Source of the DNA: Hippopus hippopus
Taxonomy: Eukaryota; Mollusca; Bivalvia; Cardiida; Cardiidae
Length of the DNA: 64,000 bases
Direction of reading: 5' to 3'
Assembly: GCA_946811185.2 (NCBI GenBank)
Contig: OX328097.1
Span: 60,231,063-60,295,062 of the forward strand
Below the pieces are notes generated by a model. That model was not told where the DNA came from and searched no databases. It saw nothing but the letters and a program-made list of their open reading frames with translations. Position 1 is the stretch's first letter. Each line of letters starts with the position of its first letter. A program made the position numbers and the translations under genes. Of this stretch, positions 36,888 to 50,600 are shown piece by piece.

Positions 36888-37280
36888 CCCTTTACCAGAG
36901 AATCCAATACCAAGGAAAAACTTGTGAAAACATGGTGGAAAAATGAGAAATAACTGAAGACCAAAGTTTTCTATTGCTTAGTAAAGAATTGACACTTTAC
37001 AGCATGAAACATTTTAGACTCGTTCAAATTGAAGGCATCTGCAGACCTCATATTTAACATGTTTCAAATAATGAAATTTGTTCTTGAAAGTGTGATTAAC
37101 ATTGTGGGAAAAGGAGAAAATGCTGCTCACCAGCATTTTCTTCTTTTCCCACAATAGTCTTTGAATTAGGGTTGTTAAAACTTGGGATTGTGTGGTAAAG
37201 GGTTAAGTGTTATGGTAATAGTACACAGATGAAATGAAATGGTGAGTACTTATGATAAATGAATATGTAATCACTCTCCA

Positions 37281-37505
37281 TTAACTCTTTACCAGACGAC
37301 AAAATTTTAGACTTCCAAATTGAAAGCATTAGCAGATGACAAAATCAAAGCGAGTCAAAAATTGAAATTTGTCTTTGGAAGGGAAGAAAACACTGTGGGA
37401 AAAGGAGAAAATGCTGGTTACCAGCATTTTCTCCTTTTCCCACAATGTTTTTAAAAGGCTTCTTTCACAGTCGTGAAAACCAGGGATTGTTTGATAAAGA
37501 GTTAA
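37281..37505 (-). mobile_element. TTAA palindromic MITE copy
   Basis: TTAA both ends and intact centre. Confidence 0.8.
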
Positions 37506-37954
37506 AACTGATATGTCAACAAATTTTTAGACTTTCAGATATTCCCTCCAGAAAAAATATGGAAGACTTGCATGATGAAAATTGCTTACAAAAAATCCTG
37601 CAGACATATAGTGTTGAACCAGAGCACTGAAAATGACAAATATTGCATAGATAATAACTGTCTTCTTTTTCTTATATTCCAAATTTGATTTTACAAATAG
37701 GACAGAAATTTCTTCTCTAACTTTAGAGTTGACACACAGAAAGAACTTACAGGTAGTTGCTTTCTGTAGCACATGAAGATCCAAGATCACGCTGCATGAC
37801 TAATGCAGTCTGATCTTTGATCTACACTAACACTTTTTTAGATTTTTCTAGTGAAAAGGAAATAAACATTTATAAAACTGAGGTGTTTTCTTTGACTTGA
37901 AAATATCTTTTCCTTTTATGTAGGTATTCAAAGAGTGACAACAGATTCTGTTTT

Positions 37955-37987
<33 letters not shown>
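37955..37987. repeat. (TTG)n microsatellite
   Basis: About 11 TTG units. Confidence 0.95.
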
Positions 37988-38535
37988 TGAAAAAGTGGAA
38001 GGAACATGAAACCAAAAAAAAAAAAACCAAAAGATTTAAATAATTCCAGGTAATCAAATTGAGTCATGCTATGGGAAAAAGAGGTTAAATGCATTTGCAA
38101 AATGTATTGACTCAGTCCAGCCTGCACAGTCTGCGCTGGCAGGTATGATTCGAAGCTGTTTGATATTGGTCAATTTTTTGCATATCAAAGGACCCTTATC
38201 TCATGATCCAATGAGTTGTTAGACTTAATGGTTTCAATAGATCCCTAATTGTGTGAAAGCTGCTTGGTACAGTAGATCACAGGGCTGCATTAAACCCCCT
38301 TTTGCCAGAGTACAAATTCTAAATTCTAAAAGCATTATTTCTGCACTAAATCCTATGTAGTGGGTACTCATTAGGGTTGTCTCCATGAGAAAATTCCTAT
38401 CAGTGCCAATGACATAGGTTTCAGAGAATAGCTGCAGAGATTTTCATTTCTGAACATCTCCCCATTGTTCCTCCTGAAAGCCTTCAAAAGACCTTGATAC
38501 AATGTATATGGTGTTTAGTCATGATGTTTGTTGAG

Positions 38536-38620
38536 TTACAACTCTGCTAGTATCCCTGCTTCTGCCTTTTGTATACCTTCCTTCAGAAAACTGACGTAAC
38601 TGTCTGCATGAGATGCAAAT
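38536..38620 (-). CDS. SELENON: SELENON-A terminal exon
   Basis: Acceptor TTCTAATTATTTCAG, then [20 protein letters not shown] and AGILAEL-TAA, matching the human C-terminal YMQFLKEGLRRG. The last exon of paralogue C (17100-17028, [17 protein letters not shown]) is homologous. The roughly 20 residues that human has between NANYF and this segment are absent here. Confidence 0.85.
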
Positions 38621-41600
38621 CTGAAATAATTAGAAAATTCCACTTTAGTTCCATCATTCTTAAACCTTACCTCCCACCGCTGACTGCTGGGAAAGCAGCC
38701 AGTGGCTTGGAAAAAAATTGTGTGGAGTACTGGTACAGGAGACACCAGGAAAGCATGGATAGGTGCGCTGGCCGCCACAATATAACAAAAATAATGTTGA
38801 AAACGGCATTAAACACCATACAATCAATCAATCGATCAATCAGTCAATCTTAAATCTTTAAATTATACCCTACACCAGAAGATAAAATTTTAGACACATC
38901 CTTACTGAAGGCATTGGCAGACAACAAAAAATCAAATAAAGCTCAAAAAATGGGGTTTATCTGGTCCTTGAATGGGTAGAAACAATGCAGTAAAAGGAGA
39001 AAATACTGGTTTCCATCATTTTTTTTCCCTTTCCCTCATTATTTTCAAAAGCTTTCTTTTTCAGGGTTTTTAAAGCACTTGAATGTTCAATAAAGTGTTT
39101 TGTGGGCTACAATGTAACAGCTGTTTTAATTAATTATGTGAATTCCTTATTAATTATGTGAATTCTTTCATTATTATTGTAAAAATCTATTTTCAATCAA
39201 ATAATAACAGAAGCCTAGGACTAAGAATAACTTTTATAACTTTAGAAAGTTCAAAGTTACTTAATTATAGACTTGGAAGGAATGAGTGTCTTTCCTTATA
39301 ATAATGGTGTACTACATATACATGTGTTAAACAAAATGTTACTCAACATTTAGGTAATAAACATCAAATATATCACTGATGCACTAGTAAACACTTTTGT
39401 TTTTTATTGAATTACATATCTTTAAGTAAAAGCATGACTTCTACTTCTATTTGGAACGGTGTAATTCCTCAAAAACAACAAACAAATTCTATATCATGCA
39501 TGTATTAGAGAAGATCCATTCTTTTTCTTTAACTCTTTACCAAAAGACATAATTTTAGACTAGTCCAAATTGGAAGCATTTGCAGACGACAAAATTAATG
39601 TGACTCAAAAATTGAAATTTGTTTTGGGAAGGGAAGAAAACATTGTGGGAAAAGGAGAAAATGCTGGTTACCAGCATTTTCTCCTTTTCCTACAATGTTT
39701 TCAGAAGGCTTCTTTCTCAGGATCGTGAAAACCAGGGATTGTTTGGGAAAGGGTTCACTCTTTATCAGATTACAATCTTCTACATTTAGTCCATGTCAAA
39801 AGCTGCTTACAAGCATCATCTACTTTTCATACAACATTTTCAAAAGCTTTCTTCCTCAGATCGTAAAGCACAAAATCTTTCGGTAAAGATTGAAGAGAAC
39901 TGCTTATTAGCTTATACTACTGAAGATAAAAACAACAGCAGAAAAAAAACATAGTCACACCACTATTTTCATCTTGTGTCTTTTTCTACATAACCAGTAC
40001 TGGTATTTGAATGACTAGTGTTTAATGTTCACATTTTAACCAAACCTTACCCAAGTGCATTGAAAACCTTGACAAGTGCTGTAAACAGTATCAAACCCTG
40101 TTCTCCTTTGCGTGCAAACAAACACTTCATGAGTACTTATTTTTCAAAATAAAACAAATTCTTTTGAATGAGACATCATAAATAAAGTGTCATAAACTTA
40201 GTTTAGAGATCTGCCACCATTCTTAAGAACGTTCTCAGTCATATTCTCCTGAATTTTTGAAATAAAGTAACTAAACTTCTGATTGGCTAAACCATTTGAT
40301 TTAGCCAATCAAAAGTTTTGTTACTTTCAAATGTTGAAATCTTAGAGAATAAAACAAAGAATGCTCTTAAGAAAGGTTGGTGAAAATGGACCCAGGCTAG
40401 CTAGGAACCTTGTAAGTAAATAGAAGCTTTTGAAAAAATTGTGGAAAAGAAAAAAAAAATGCTCATAACCAGCATTTTCTCCTTTTCCTGTTTTTTTTTT
40501 TTTTTACCATCTGAACAACAAATCTCATTATCTTAGCCACATTTGTCATCTCCTACAGGTTTTTATTCAGACAAGTCTAGAAATTTGTCATTTAGTATAG
40601 AGTTGAACAAAGGGTTAAGGTTAAATACACAGACAGCATTAGTAGGAAATGAATCAAAACACTTCAACCACAAACCACAAAGACAGGACTTTATTTTCCC
40701 ACAGGAATAAAATCCGCAAAATTTAAACTTAATTCATTTTGCACAAAATTGCACCCTATCCTGTGCTAGGAAACATCACCACGACAAAATACGACAAAAA
40801 AAAAATTTACGTGGGTCCATGATCTTCTCTCACGTAATCATTAGCGTTAATCTTATGAATTACAGTTCCATTTGGGTGGGTGATCATCATCATTACTGGA
40901 AACTTGTAATGATCCAGTAAGTGCTTAGCAAGAAAGAATGTCTCGGGCTGGGTGAATTTTTTCTTCATTTCCTGCAGCAGGGTCAAGGTCACAGATAATT
41001 TTAAGGTTAAAGCACATGAAATAGTCAAATCTGAAAGCATGCTCACTCAAAGCAAGACATAGATCATAATGTTGTCACTATTTTGCCACTGAAATAAACT
41101 AAGACTCTATAGAACTTAAAAAAAAAATATTTGGTTAAAGAGACTATTGTTTATTTCCAGTTAGACTTCCTTTCCAAAAGTATCCTCCCTGTAGTTACAT
41201 GAACTAGTAAACGTACTAACTCATACTGTAATTTAGGCATACAAATGTACATTCCCAAAATAGGCTAGTATAGTATTTTCTAATTACAACTAATCACCAT
41301 TAGCCAATCAAATGCTAGATACATGAAATTCAGAATGTCTTTTCTTCTAATTTCACGCAATAAGCAATGAATAAGGTACAATAGCTACAACAGTATGACA
41401 TAAGACTGAAGTTTCGAGGTAGTAAGGACAGGCAACAAATTCCATGCTATCTCAATAATCATACAGTTTCACAACCTTTATGCCTTGCCGAAATGTGATG
41501 TCTTTTAGACAAAAAGGAAAGTAATGTGTACAATGGCATATTGCTAGCTAAGGTTTAACATATCAATTTCTTTGCTAAATGTGGTTCAACTTTCACGTAA

Positions 41601-44600
41601 TCTTTATACAAAATTCAGTTATAAACCTGAGGGAGGAAGTTGTTGCCTCACAATCAACAAGTCAGCAAAACGAAACAGATGGAAGGTGTCCAATATCCCA
41701 AGCTTTCTTCAAGTAACCTACATTTTTTCACAGGCACAAGTCTACTACTAAGAAAATGATCAGTGGATCTGACAGACATACCACAAGATAAAGATTTACT
41801 ATTGTTACATGCATAATATGACATTTCAAAATGTTAGCTATGGTAACATATAGTAAAGTAGACATTGTAATATTTGGCATACTCAGCTGATGTAGACCCT
41901 GTAATACTTGGCATATTCAGTTGATGTAGACATTGTAATATTTGGCATATTCAGTTGATGCAGACATTGTAATATTTGGCATATTCAGCTGATGTAGACA
42001 CTGTAATACTTGGCATACTCAGCTGAAGAGTTATTGCATGCTGCTTGTAAATAAAGGTATGACTTAAGGTAAAATGATTTACATGAGTAGCTTGTGATAT
42101 TGAACAAACCCACCATGGCTGATTTCATCTTACTGATATAATATACATGTAAATTATTGCTTCCTTTTGTCAACACTATCTGCATAGTCAGGAAATATAT
42201 TTGAAAAAATTGCTCTTTCTACAACATCATTTAGCCAAAGAAATTAATTTCATTCTTTCTTTTCTAACTATAGCGTCAAGGTCATATTAGTCAAAAACTT
42301 TCACGTCATGTTTATCCCAGTTTTGACAAATCAGGTGACACAATTGCATGGATGTTTTCAGTGATCTGCAGCAAATTCGTTTAACCCTTTACCACACGAT
42401 CCCAACTTTAAATGACCCTAAGGAAGAAGACTTTTGAAAACATTGTGGGTAAAGGAGAAAATGCTGGAAACCAGCATTTTCTCCTTTTCCTACAATGTTT
42501 TCTAACCTTCCAGGTATAATTTTCATTTTTTCAGTCACATTTGTTTTGTCATCTGCAAATGCTTTGAATTTGGACAAGTCAAAAATTTGATCGTTTGGTA
42601 AATGGTTAGGAAGCAAAATGTCTATGCAAAAATATGTCCAACCGTTATTAACAAAAAGAGGCAAGGAACATAGAAAGCTACACATGCATAAGGTTTTGAA
42701 ATAAAATGATTACATTGATCCTTCATTTGTACCATCCAAGTAATCATTGGCGTTTATTTTATGTATCACAGAACCATTTGAATGAGTGACCATCATCATG
42801 ACGGGGAATTTATAATGAGCAAGTAAATGGCTAGCAACTTTTGAATAGTCGGGCTGGGTCGAGTCCTTTTTCAAGGCCTACAATAATTTGAAATACAAGT
42901 ATCATTTATAAATACATGTAAATAATAAATAAGAATGTATAAAAGAAATATAAATGAAAAATTCATTCTAGTTTTTTTTACAAGTAGAGGCTTCAGTCAC
43001 CAATGAGTTTGAAAAAAATTGGTTAAAAAAAGGCTTAAATTGATCATTGTCAGCAATCTCACATTTTCCCACAATGTTCTAACAAGTTAAAACAATATCT
43101 CCTTTTGTCACAATATTTCTACCATGAAAAACATTACATATCCATATTTAGTTGAGCAAGAACTTCTGACAAGGCTTCACTCTATACCACACAATCCAGA
43201 GTTTTAATGACGCCGATGAAGAAGCCTTTTGAAAACATTGTGGGAAAAGGAGAAAATGCTGTTACCAGCATTTTCTCCTTTTCCCTCAATGTTTTCTACA
43301 CTATCAAAGAGAAATTCCATCAATTATGCCATATTTAAATTGTCGTCTGCAAATGCTTTCAATATGGACAAGTCTACATTTTTGTTGTGTGATAAAGAGT
43401 TAACCCTTTACCTAACCACAATATTTTCGACTTGTCTAAAGCAAAAGCATTTGCAGACGACATATTAAAAATGGCTCTAATGATAGATTTGTTTAACCCT
43501 TTACCACACGACCAATTTTAGACCTGTCCGAATTGAAAGCATTTGCAGAGGACAGTTTCAATGCGGATCTTATGAAATGATTTTTCTTTGATAGGGTAGA
43601 AAACATTGTGGGAAAAGGAGAAAATGCTGGTTACCAGCATTTTCTCCTTTTCCCACAATGTTTTCAAAAGCCTTCTCTATCAGGGGTGTCGAAAGTCGTC
43701 ATTGTGTGGTAAAGGGTTAAAAGAGCAGACAACATTCTGAGAATTGAAGAAAATGCTTGTTACATGCATTCTCTCCTTTACCCGTAATGTTTACAAGTTT
43801 TATTCTTCAGGGTTATTAAAACTTAGGATTGTGTGGTATAGGGTTAAGCCGTACTTTCCATCCAAACAAGCTCAAATTTCAAAGAAATGGAACCAATAAT
43901 GGAGACTTTGCTCCATAAACAAGAATGAACCGTAGATCAGCTCCTTCAGCTACACTGTTGCTTGGATTTTCTTCCTTTTCATCTGGTTTCAACATATTCG
44001 TTAGGCAAAGACTGATGCATGTTTCAAAAGAATCACATCAAAAATGTGGACTTCATCACGTAAAAAATAAATGACCAGTAAAGCTAAAACAATAAATAAT
44101 AGTTTAACCCTTTCCCAAACAATCCCTGGTTTTTACGGGTCAGGAATAGAAGCCTTTTGAAAACATTGTGGGAAAAGGAGAAAATGCTGGTAACCAGCAT
44201 TTTCTCCTTTTCCCACAATGTTTTCTACCCTATCATATAGAAAAATCATCTTTTTAGCAAATGTTAATTTGTCATCTGCAAAATGCTTTCAATTTGGTCT
44301 GGTCCAAAATTTGCCGTTTGGGAAAGGGTTAACACTTAACCAAATGATTTCCTACTAAGGAAGCAGGCTACAAAACAGCACTTTCTCCTTTTCCCACAAT
44401 GTTTTCAACGTTTCAGACACAAATTCAACCAATTTAGCCACATTTAATTTACTTTCTGCAAATGCTTCTCATTTGAAAAAGTCCAAATTCTGCAATCTAG
44501 CACGGAGTAAAATGGGTTGTCCTACCTCCAGATCCGCCACAAGACACCAGCTGCTAACAAATCTCTCCTCAAGGAGAGACAAAACGGGCGCACTCTCGAG

Positions 44601-47600
44601 AGATGACTCTCTCAAAGTGCGCCCTGAACCTCAGCAGCTCTGGTCGTCTAAAGCGCCCCACAACAATATAGTGTGGACAAGTTTGTTTTCCTTCTCAGCC
44701 CTCTCTAGAGATTCTGTTAAATTGTAGTATTTAACCTGTAATGAAAAATAAAAAGATTATAATATTCTAACCTGTCAGTTTTCACCAACTAATGTTAAGA
44801 AAATTCTTAGTATTATTCTCAAGTAGTTTCTAAATTTGAAGTAAAACAACTCCTGATTGGCTAAGCTATAGGGTTTAGCCTATCAGAAGTTTTGTTACTT
44901 TCTAAATCTACGATTAAACTGGTAATGAAATTAAGAATGACATGTGAATACAGATCCTGTATTTACCCTTTATCACAAAATCCCAATTTTATCCCAATTT
45001 TAACAATCTGTAGAGAAGAGGTTTTTGAAAACATGGTGGGAAAAAGAGAAAATGCTGGTAACTAGCATTTTCTCCTTTTCCCAAAAATGTTTTCTATTCT
45101 TATAAAGACAATTCCCATCATTTGAGCAACACTGCATTAGTCGCCTACAAGCCTCAAACTTTGTTGTCTAGTAAAGAGTTAAGTTGTTGTTTTGTTGTTT
45201 AAAGCCGCTTTGAACATTATTTCAGTTATATCGCGGATGCCAGTGCACCTATCCATGCTTTCCTGGAGTCTCTTTTACCACTACTCTGCACAATTTTCTT
45301 TCCAATCCACTGGCTGATTTCCCACATAACCATCATTGAGACAATGGTCAGTGGTGAGAGAGGAATGAATCCTGTCGCAATGACTCTCATCAATCCTCGG
45401 AAAGAAATTGACCAAGCCAGGGATCGAACCCAAAACCCCCTGTTCTAAAGTCCTACACACTACCAACTGAACTACAGGGACACGGCCAGTAAAGAGAAAA
45501 TGTGTTTGCTTAAGGCAGGTGCTTGCTTAGTACAGGTACATTTTTACAAGCATGTCTTCGATAGAGATTTTTGTTTTATAATGGCTTAATACAAATTGGT
45601 TGCATAACAGAGGTGGCCACTAGGTTTACCTTATAGAAATAATAGAAATCTGGTAATTCAAATATCCAAAGCTTGAAACTTGATCACATGCCGTACTTTT
45701 CAGCATCTTAACTGGATCTAGTGTTTGCTACTGTTTAACTTTATGCATAACAAGCATGAAAGGGTTATAAAAGTAATACATGTACCTTCTTAAATGGGTA
45801 CATTTTAACTTCAAGATCAGCTAAAGCTTTTTCCATAGAAATTTCCTTTGTCCACTCTATTTTGTCAAGGTCAAACTGCTTCTCTGGGATTTTGTCTTCA
45901 ACATTGAAATCTTTCACGGCTACTGACGGTGCGGTGGTATGGAGAGACATTTCAGGCATGTAGCCAATATCCACTTCCATACCTCTGGCTCCTTGCAGCC
46001 ATTCCATGTCTAGAAGCAGAAACAGGAAAAATATCAATAAACACTTTACCATACACTCCTTTGTTTTAACAACACCATGAAAAAAAACTTTTGAAAACAT
46101 TGTGGGAAAAGGAGAAAATGCTGGTAACCAGCATTTTCTCCTTTTCTCACAATGTTTTCTAACCTCTTAAAGACAAATCCAATCATGTGAGCCACATTAA
46201 ATTCATCGCCTGTAAATGCTTTGAATTTTGACAAGTCTGAATCTTTGTTGTGTGATAGATAGTTACCACCCTAGGGTAGGAGGCTTTTGAAAACATTTAG
46301 AATAATTGTGAAATTCTGGTAACTAGCATTTTTTTTTCCTTTTCTCACATGGTTTTCTGCTCTTAGACAAATATTTTCAAATCAGCAATCCTGAAAGTGT
46401 GGTCTGGAAATAGACCTAATTTCAATTTGGATGGGCACTTAACAAGAATTTATACTGTCTGGTGAAGAGTTAAGGCAGCAGATACTTTGAAACACCTTCG
46501 TGAGTGATAGATAATCAATATCAGTTAACCCTCTACCACACAATTCTGACCTTTATCAACCCTGGGGAAGAAGACTTTTGAAACCATTGTGGGAAAAGGG
46601 GAAAATGCTGGTATCTATCGTTTTCTCCTTCTCCCACGTTGTTTTCTAACTGCTCAAAAAAAATTTAAATTTTTGAGTCACAATTTTTTTTGTCGTCTGC
46701 AAGAGCTTCCAATTTGGACAAGTCTAAAATTTTGTTGTTTGATAAAGAGTTAAAATTTGTCAGAATTTCTTCCTTTGTCAAAATGTTTTAACCCTTGACC
46801 AATTGACGGAATTCTAAATTTGCCCAAACTGAAAACACTTGCAGACAACAAATTAACAGTTACTGTGGTTGAAATTATGGAATCTGCCTGTACAAGGGCT
46901 AAAAAATATTCTGGGAAAAGGAGAAAATGCTGGTTACAAGCATTTTCTCTTTTTCCCACAATGTTTTCAAAAGCCTTTTTTACTTGGGGATTGTTTGGTA
47001 AAAATTTATTACTTGTTCTGCTGTATGACAAAACACAAAAACAAAAAAAAAAAACAAAAAAAAAAAAACAAAAAAAAAAAAAGGTCGCCTGAAGTCAGTA
47101 ATGAAATAATAAAACACTTTTTCTGTACTTACCTACATTAAGTTTTTTATCTGCTGGAACATACATATTAAAATGTAGGATTTCTGTCTGATCTTTCGAT
47201 ATCACAAGGTGCCCCATAAATTGTCCAGGAGTAAACCAGAATGGGTTGTTTGGGGGGTTGTTTAGTTGGAATTCAGCATGAATCCTGTAAAAACAAATAA
47301 TGTTCTTAGCATTTTGCAGATGACAAATTAAATGTGGCTTAAATAGTGGGATTTGTCTTTAAAAGGATGCAAAACATTGTGGGATAAGGAGAAAATGCTG
47401 ATTGCTAGCATAACCACCATTTTCAAATCTGTTCTCCAAAGGCACTATCCTCAGGGCTTGTAAAAACAAAGTATCGTTTGGTAAGGATACAAGTGTTATA
47501 TAGTGTTTTGGCAGAGAATATAAACATGCTTGGCAGTTTTTCTTTCTTAAGTCTTTGACAAACATTCCTGACTTTCAAGACCCATAGAAAGAAGATCTAC

Positions 47601-50600
47601 GCCAACAACATGGGTATAGGAGAAATGCTAGTAACCAGCATTTTCTCATTTTCTCACATTATTTTCAACCCTTTCAAAGACGGCTTTCATCATCTCAGCA
47701 AAATCCAATGTATCATTTGCATATCCTTTCCATTTTGGTCAGTCAAAAATTTTGTCATCTCGAAAAGAGATAATTTTCCTTTTACTCTGACTAAACATTT
47801 ACTTTACTTATATTTAGAAGAAAAAGAGTTACCTCTGATTGCTATGGATGGTTTCTAAATCTTGCACTGACATTAAAAAAATCCTATTAAGCTAAAACAT
47901 GAAAGACAAACCTAAATACAATGTCAAGGTATTTCTCATTCTTGGCTCGAATAATACCAACTGCTCCACGAGGACGGAATCTGTTCATTAGGAAAGAGTG
48001 TGGATGAAACATGGTCAACATTCGGTGAATGGCAACATTGTCATCATCAACATGTGGTGGAAAGTATCTATTACTTGACAGATCTCCACCAATGAAATTA
48101 AACATATCAAGGCGTTCCTCTGTGATGTAGTAAACTTCTCCAACAGCATTGTACACAGATCCTGGTGGCAAAAAGGGACTGAAATGTCGGACAGCAAAAT
48201 TCATCCATTCTTTACGAGGTTCCCGCCAATTTTTCAATCCTTCCAGAGGATCCAGTTCACCATATCCCTGTAAAAATATGGTGATGTGTTCTGTTTAAAA
48301 CAAAAATCCCAAATTGGCCAAGATGGCTGTAAAAACCTTTAACTCTCTACCACACAATCCCGAGTTTTAACGACCCCTTACAGAAAAGGCTTATGAAAAC
48401 ATTGTGGGAAAAGGAGAAAATGCTGGTTACCATCATTTTCTCCTTTTCCCATAATGTTTTCTACACTGTCAAAGCCAGAAATCATCAACTGAGCTACATT
48501 TAATTAGTTGTCTGCAATTGCTTTCAATTTGGTTGAGTCCAAAATTTTATTGTTTGGTAATGAGATAACTCTTTACCAAACGACAAAATTTAAGACTGGT
48601 CCAAATTCAAAGCCTGTGCAGACGACAAATTAAACATGGTTAAAATGCTGGGATTTGTCTTTGAAGGGATAGAAAACATTGTGGGAAAAGGTGAAAATGC
48701 TGGTTACCAGCATTTTCTCCTTTTCCCAAAATGTTTTCAAAAGCTGTCTTTATCAGGGTCGTTAAAACTCGGGACTGTTTGGTAAACAGTTAACCAAAAA
48801 AGTCAGCATTTAACACTAAATGTTGTCACATCAAAAATGAAGACCCTGGACAAAAGCTATCTAGAGATATTTCAACCAAACTCATCATTTGATCAAACCC
48901 AATATAGATTCACATAAGTGTGACATCTGCCAATATCTAAAAAGTCCTCTGCTGTAAGATGCAAAAAGTCTACAGCAATCTGTTTCCAAAATAGTTATAA
49001 ATAGAATTCACTTACGAGAAGGGTAGACTCAAAGTCCAAATCTTTGGTCATAGATGAAAGCAGTAGGGGTTTGAACTTGGCTTCTAAGGTAACCATGTAA
49101 TCATGTTCTTCTATTGGCTGTTCATAGACCTCAACTTCAAAAGTGATCTGTAACAATAATGGTAAATGTAGTGATAGTTACTTGGTCCGGTTGGTTATTT
49201 AGTGTTCAATGCTGTTTAAACATTGCTTCAGTTATGTCACAGTGGCTGCTGCACCTATCCACTCTTTCCTTGACTTTCTTTTCTACAGCAAAATCAGTTG
49301 CATCAGGTAACAATTTGTTTCATTTTTCATAACATTTTCCATACCATTAGGAAAGAATATGTTCCCACCCTTCAAATAAGTGTCTCTAACCTTTTACCAC
49401 AGAATTCAGAGTTCCTGAGAAAACAGGCTTTTGAGAGCATTGTGGGAAAAATAGAAAATACCGGTTACCAGCATTTCTTCCTCTTCCCAAAAATGTTTTC
49501 TACTCTTTCAAAGACAATTTTTAGTTTCTGAGTCACTTTTCTTTTATCATCTGCAAATGCTTTCAATTTGGACTGGAAAGCAATGTTTTCAGAGGCGTGT
49601 CTACAGCGAAGACTTCCACATTTAATCAATGAATCCTTGTATATCCCTTTCCCAAACAACAAATTTCAGACTCTGCCAAATAAAAAGGATCTACAGATGA
49701 TCTCTGATACAGATAGGGTAGAAAACATCGTGGGAAAAGGAGAAAATGTTGTTTTCTCCTTTTCCCACAATGTTTTCAAAAGCCTTTGTCTTTAGAGTTA
49801 AAACTCTAGGCTGTGTGGTATAGGGATGTGGTGTTACATCCAAAGACACTAAACTAGAGCTGTCACTGAATGTGACTTAATACCCCCGCCAGCGCTTTGA
49901 CAGAAAAAAGTGTCAAGTTCAAGGGGAGATAATTCCTCAATCAGGAGGAGTTGACACTTGAAAACTGCGTCTTGCAAGTTTCAATACAATTGAAGGAAAA
50001 CTGTAGGAGGAGTTTGCGACACAAAATTACTAGTATTTTGTACACAGACTGACACACGGACGGACACACTGAAAGACAGGCTGATTCCAGTATACCCCCG
50101 AAAACATTCGTTTTGCAGGGGTATAAACATAGACACCAAATCACATGGATCTCATCAGGTAAAACCGACAGAATACGAAGTCTGAAATTTTCTCGTTTGT
50201 TCACCCCTAACCAAACAATGCTATGTTTTCATGACGCTGAGGCAGATTGCTTTTAAAAACATTGTGGGAGGAGTAGAAAATGCTGGTAACCAGCATTTTC
50301 TTCTTTTCCCATAGTATTTTCTATCCTTTCATAGACAATCTCCATTTTTTGTGACACATTTCATTTATCATTGGCAAATTCTTTCAATTTGCAAAAGTCT
50401 AAATATTTTTCATTTGCTAGAGAGTGAGCAACCAGTTTTATTGGTCATACAAAGATAACAATATTAGCGCTACAATGCTACTTACATTAGAACTTTTTCC
50501 AACAAAGCGATGATAAAGTGCCTCATACTCCACTATCGACAAATATCCATCCCCATCTCTATCATGGGCTGTAAACATCTGCACGCCTTCAAATCCAAGG

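Larger units (their letters stand above)
31340..38535. other. Intergenic, SELENON-B 5' to SELENON-A 3'
   Basis: No exon seen. It holds about a dozen palindromic MITEs, a SINE (32485-32702, minus), two TGTAGATC hairpins (33235-33310, 33420-33520), a (GA)n run (35609-35640), a (TTG)n run (37955-37987) and a CATGCTCTG-type element (38060-38340) close to the stop of SELENON-A, whose SECIS must lie in or beyond that element. Confidence 0.65.

Noticed and set aside
37870..38127. Frame with a poly-Asn/Thr run
   Set aside because: Produced by the (TTG)n microsatellite.
41858..42028. Possible CRISPR-like array (five 34-bp repeats)
   Set aside because: Repeats are direct, without unique spacers, in an animal intron.
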